Below are positions 63,675 through 64,000 of a stretch of 64,000 nt of DNA, piece after piece. The stretch is from Acidovorax radicis (GTDB lineage Bacteria > Pseudomonadota > Gammaproteobacteria > Burkholderiales > Burkholderiaceae_C): the NCBI RefSeq assembly GCF_020510705.1, contig NZ_CP075184.1, positions 4,860,501 to 4,924,500 of the forward strand, read 5' to 3'. The notes under the pieces were generated by a model. That model did not search any database, was not told the DNA's origin, and saw only the letters and a program-made list of their open reading frames with translations. The position numbers and the translations under genes are program-made. The first letter of the stretch is position 1, and each line of letters opens with the position of its first letter.

Positions 63675-64000
63675 CTACTTGTGGCTGCCGCCGGAGGAAT
63701 ACCCGCCAAACGAGCCGCCCGAACTGCGGTAGCCACCGCCCGATGAGCCCGAGCAATTGCTCAGGATGATGAGCAGGATGATGATGATGATCGCAATCAG
63801 GATGATGGTGCCGCAGCCCAGGCCCGACTTGGCCACAAACGGGCCGGGGTCGTCGCGCTGCAGCACGTCCTTCTTGTCGTCAAGCTTGAAGGCCTTGATC
63901 ACGGTATCGCTGGCGAGCTTGTCGCCAGCGGACCAGGTGATCTCGTTCGGGCTTTGCTCCATCGACAGCAGGCCCTTGCTGCTGGCAAAGTCGCGGTTGG
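63675..64000 (-). CDS. DUF4178 domain protein (C-terminal part; N-terminus lies off the window)
   Basis: The last 107 residues. The visible sequence begins NRDFASSKGLLSMEQSPNEI and has a Cys-led membrane helix (LGCGTIILIAIIIIILLIIL) and a Ser/Gly/Tyr-rich tail (SSGGGYRSSGGSFGGYSSGG). The reading frame continues to the window end, so the internal Met at 63962 is not the start. The segment before the helix is like the end of a DUF4178 domain. It is the first visible gene of the DUF4178-DUF350-SpeE-FAD oxidoreductase cluster. Confidence 0.82.
   Translation of the reverse strand, partial: NRDFASSKGLLSMEQSPNEITWSAGDKLASDTVIKAFKLDDKKDVLQRDDPGPFVAKSGLGCGTIILIAIIIIILLIILSNCSGSSGGGYRSSGGSFGGYSSGGSHK

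Noticed and set aside
1..64000. tRNA, rRNA, CRISPR arrays, insertion sequences, phage genes
   Set aside because: I looked on both strands and saw no cloverleaf, rRNA-like stretch, spacer array, transposase or integrase. A tRNA could be missed without a covariance search.

Overview
The window is GC-rich chromosomal DNA from a betaproteobacterium of the order Burkholderiales. Family Comamonadaceae, near Acidovorax, fits best. The evidence is the four Bug/TctC-type receptors, the Burkholderia-type porin, the DUF1631 gene, the lysM-dprA-def-fmt neighbourhood, a choice-of-anchor/CTERM surface protein and two families of short intergenic repeats that I associate with this family from memory. I see no rRNA, tRNA, CRISPR array, insertion sequence, phage gene or replication origin.

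Layout. 1-8.6 kb: the N-terminal part of a chemotaxis receptor, a thioesterase/EamA exporter pair, a LysR/Bug/aspartoacylase-like cluster, pyrF and two overlapping lipoprotein genes (one FlgO-like). 8.7-25.7 kb is mostly housekeeping: pgk; a tightly overlapping def-lipoprotein-fmt-azlC-azlD operon; divergent lysM-protein and dprA genes; DUF1631; yajC-secD-secF; and a fused indolepyruvate ferredoxin oxidoreductase. 25.9-41.7 kb: an Lrp/AsnC regulator, an MFS_3 exporter, uvrA, a 1.1-kaa repeat-rich CTERM surface protein, a second MFS transporter, ssb, lactate permease, mnmA and a LysR regulator. 41.8-55.3 kb is an accessory catabolic island. It holds a PrpF/GalD-type isomerase, Bug receptor and porin; then an SDR, a citryl-CoA-lyase-like protein, an AMP-dependent acyl-CoA synthetase and a Bug receptor on the minus strand; then IclR, LysR, tcuA, tcuB and another Bug receptor. 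55.4-64 kb: Nudix hydrolase, GNAT acetyltransferase, riboflavin synthase, a phytase-like esterase, small secreted and membrane proteins, and a cluster of FAD oxidoreductase, membrane-anchored aminopropyltransferase, DUF350 and DUF4178.

How the genes work together. The island is organised for uptake and breakdown of di- and tricarboxylic acids. Porin and Bug proteins would deliver substrates. The PrpF-family enzyme would isomerise an aconitate-like acid, and TcuAB would oxidise tricarballylate to aconitate. The ligase/lyase/SDR operon could activate and cleave a hydroxy-acid as its CoA thioester. Three regulators lie inside or beside the island.

The most unusual non-coding feature is a family of about 50-60 bp palindromic elements, ten copies in 64 kb. 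Four copies lie inside or across coding sequence (the EamA exporter, fmt, tcuA, the FAD oxidoreductase) and supply part of the protein. Two others sit flush against hairpin terminators. A second C-rich hairpin repeat follows stop codons at four places. All assignments come from reading the sequence; no database search or alignment was run.
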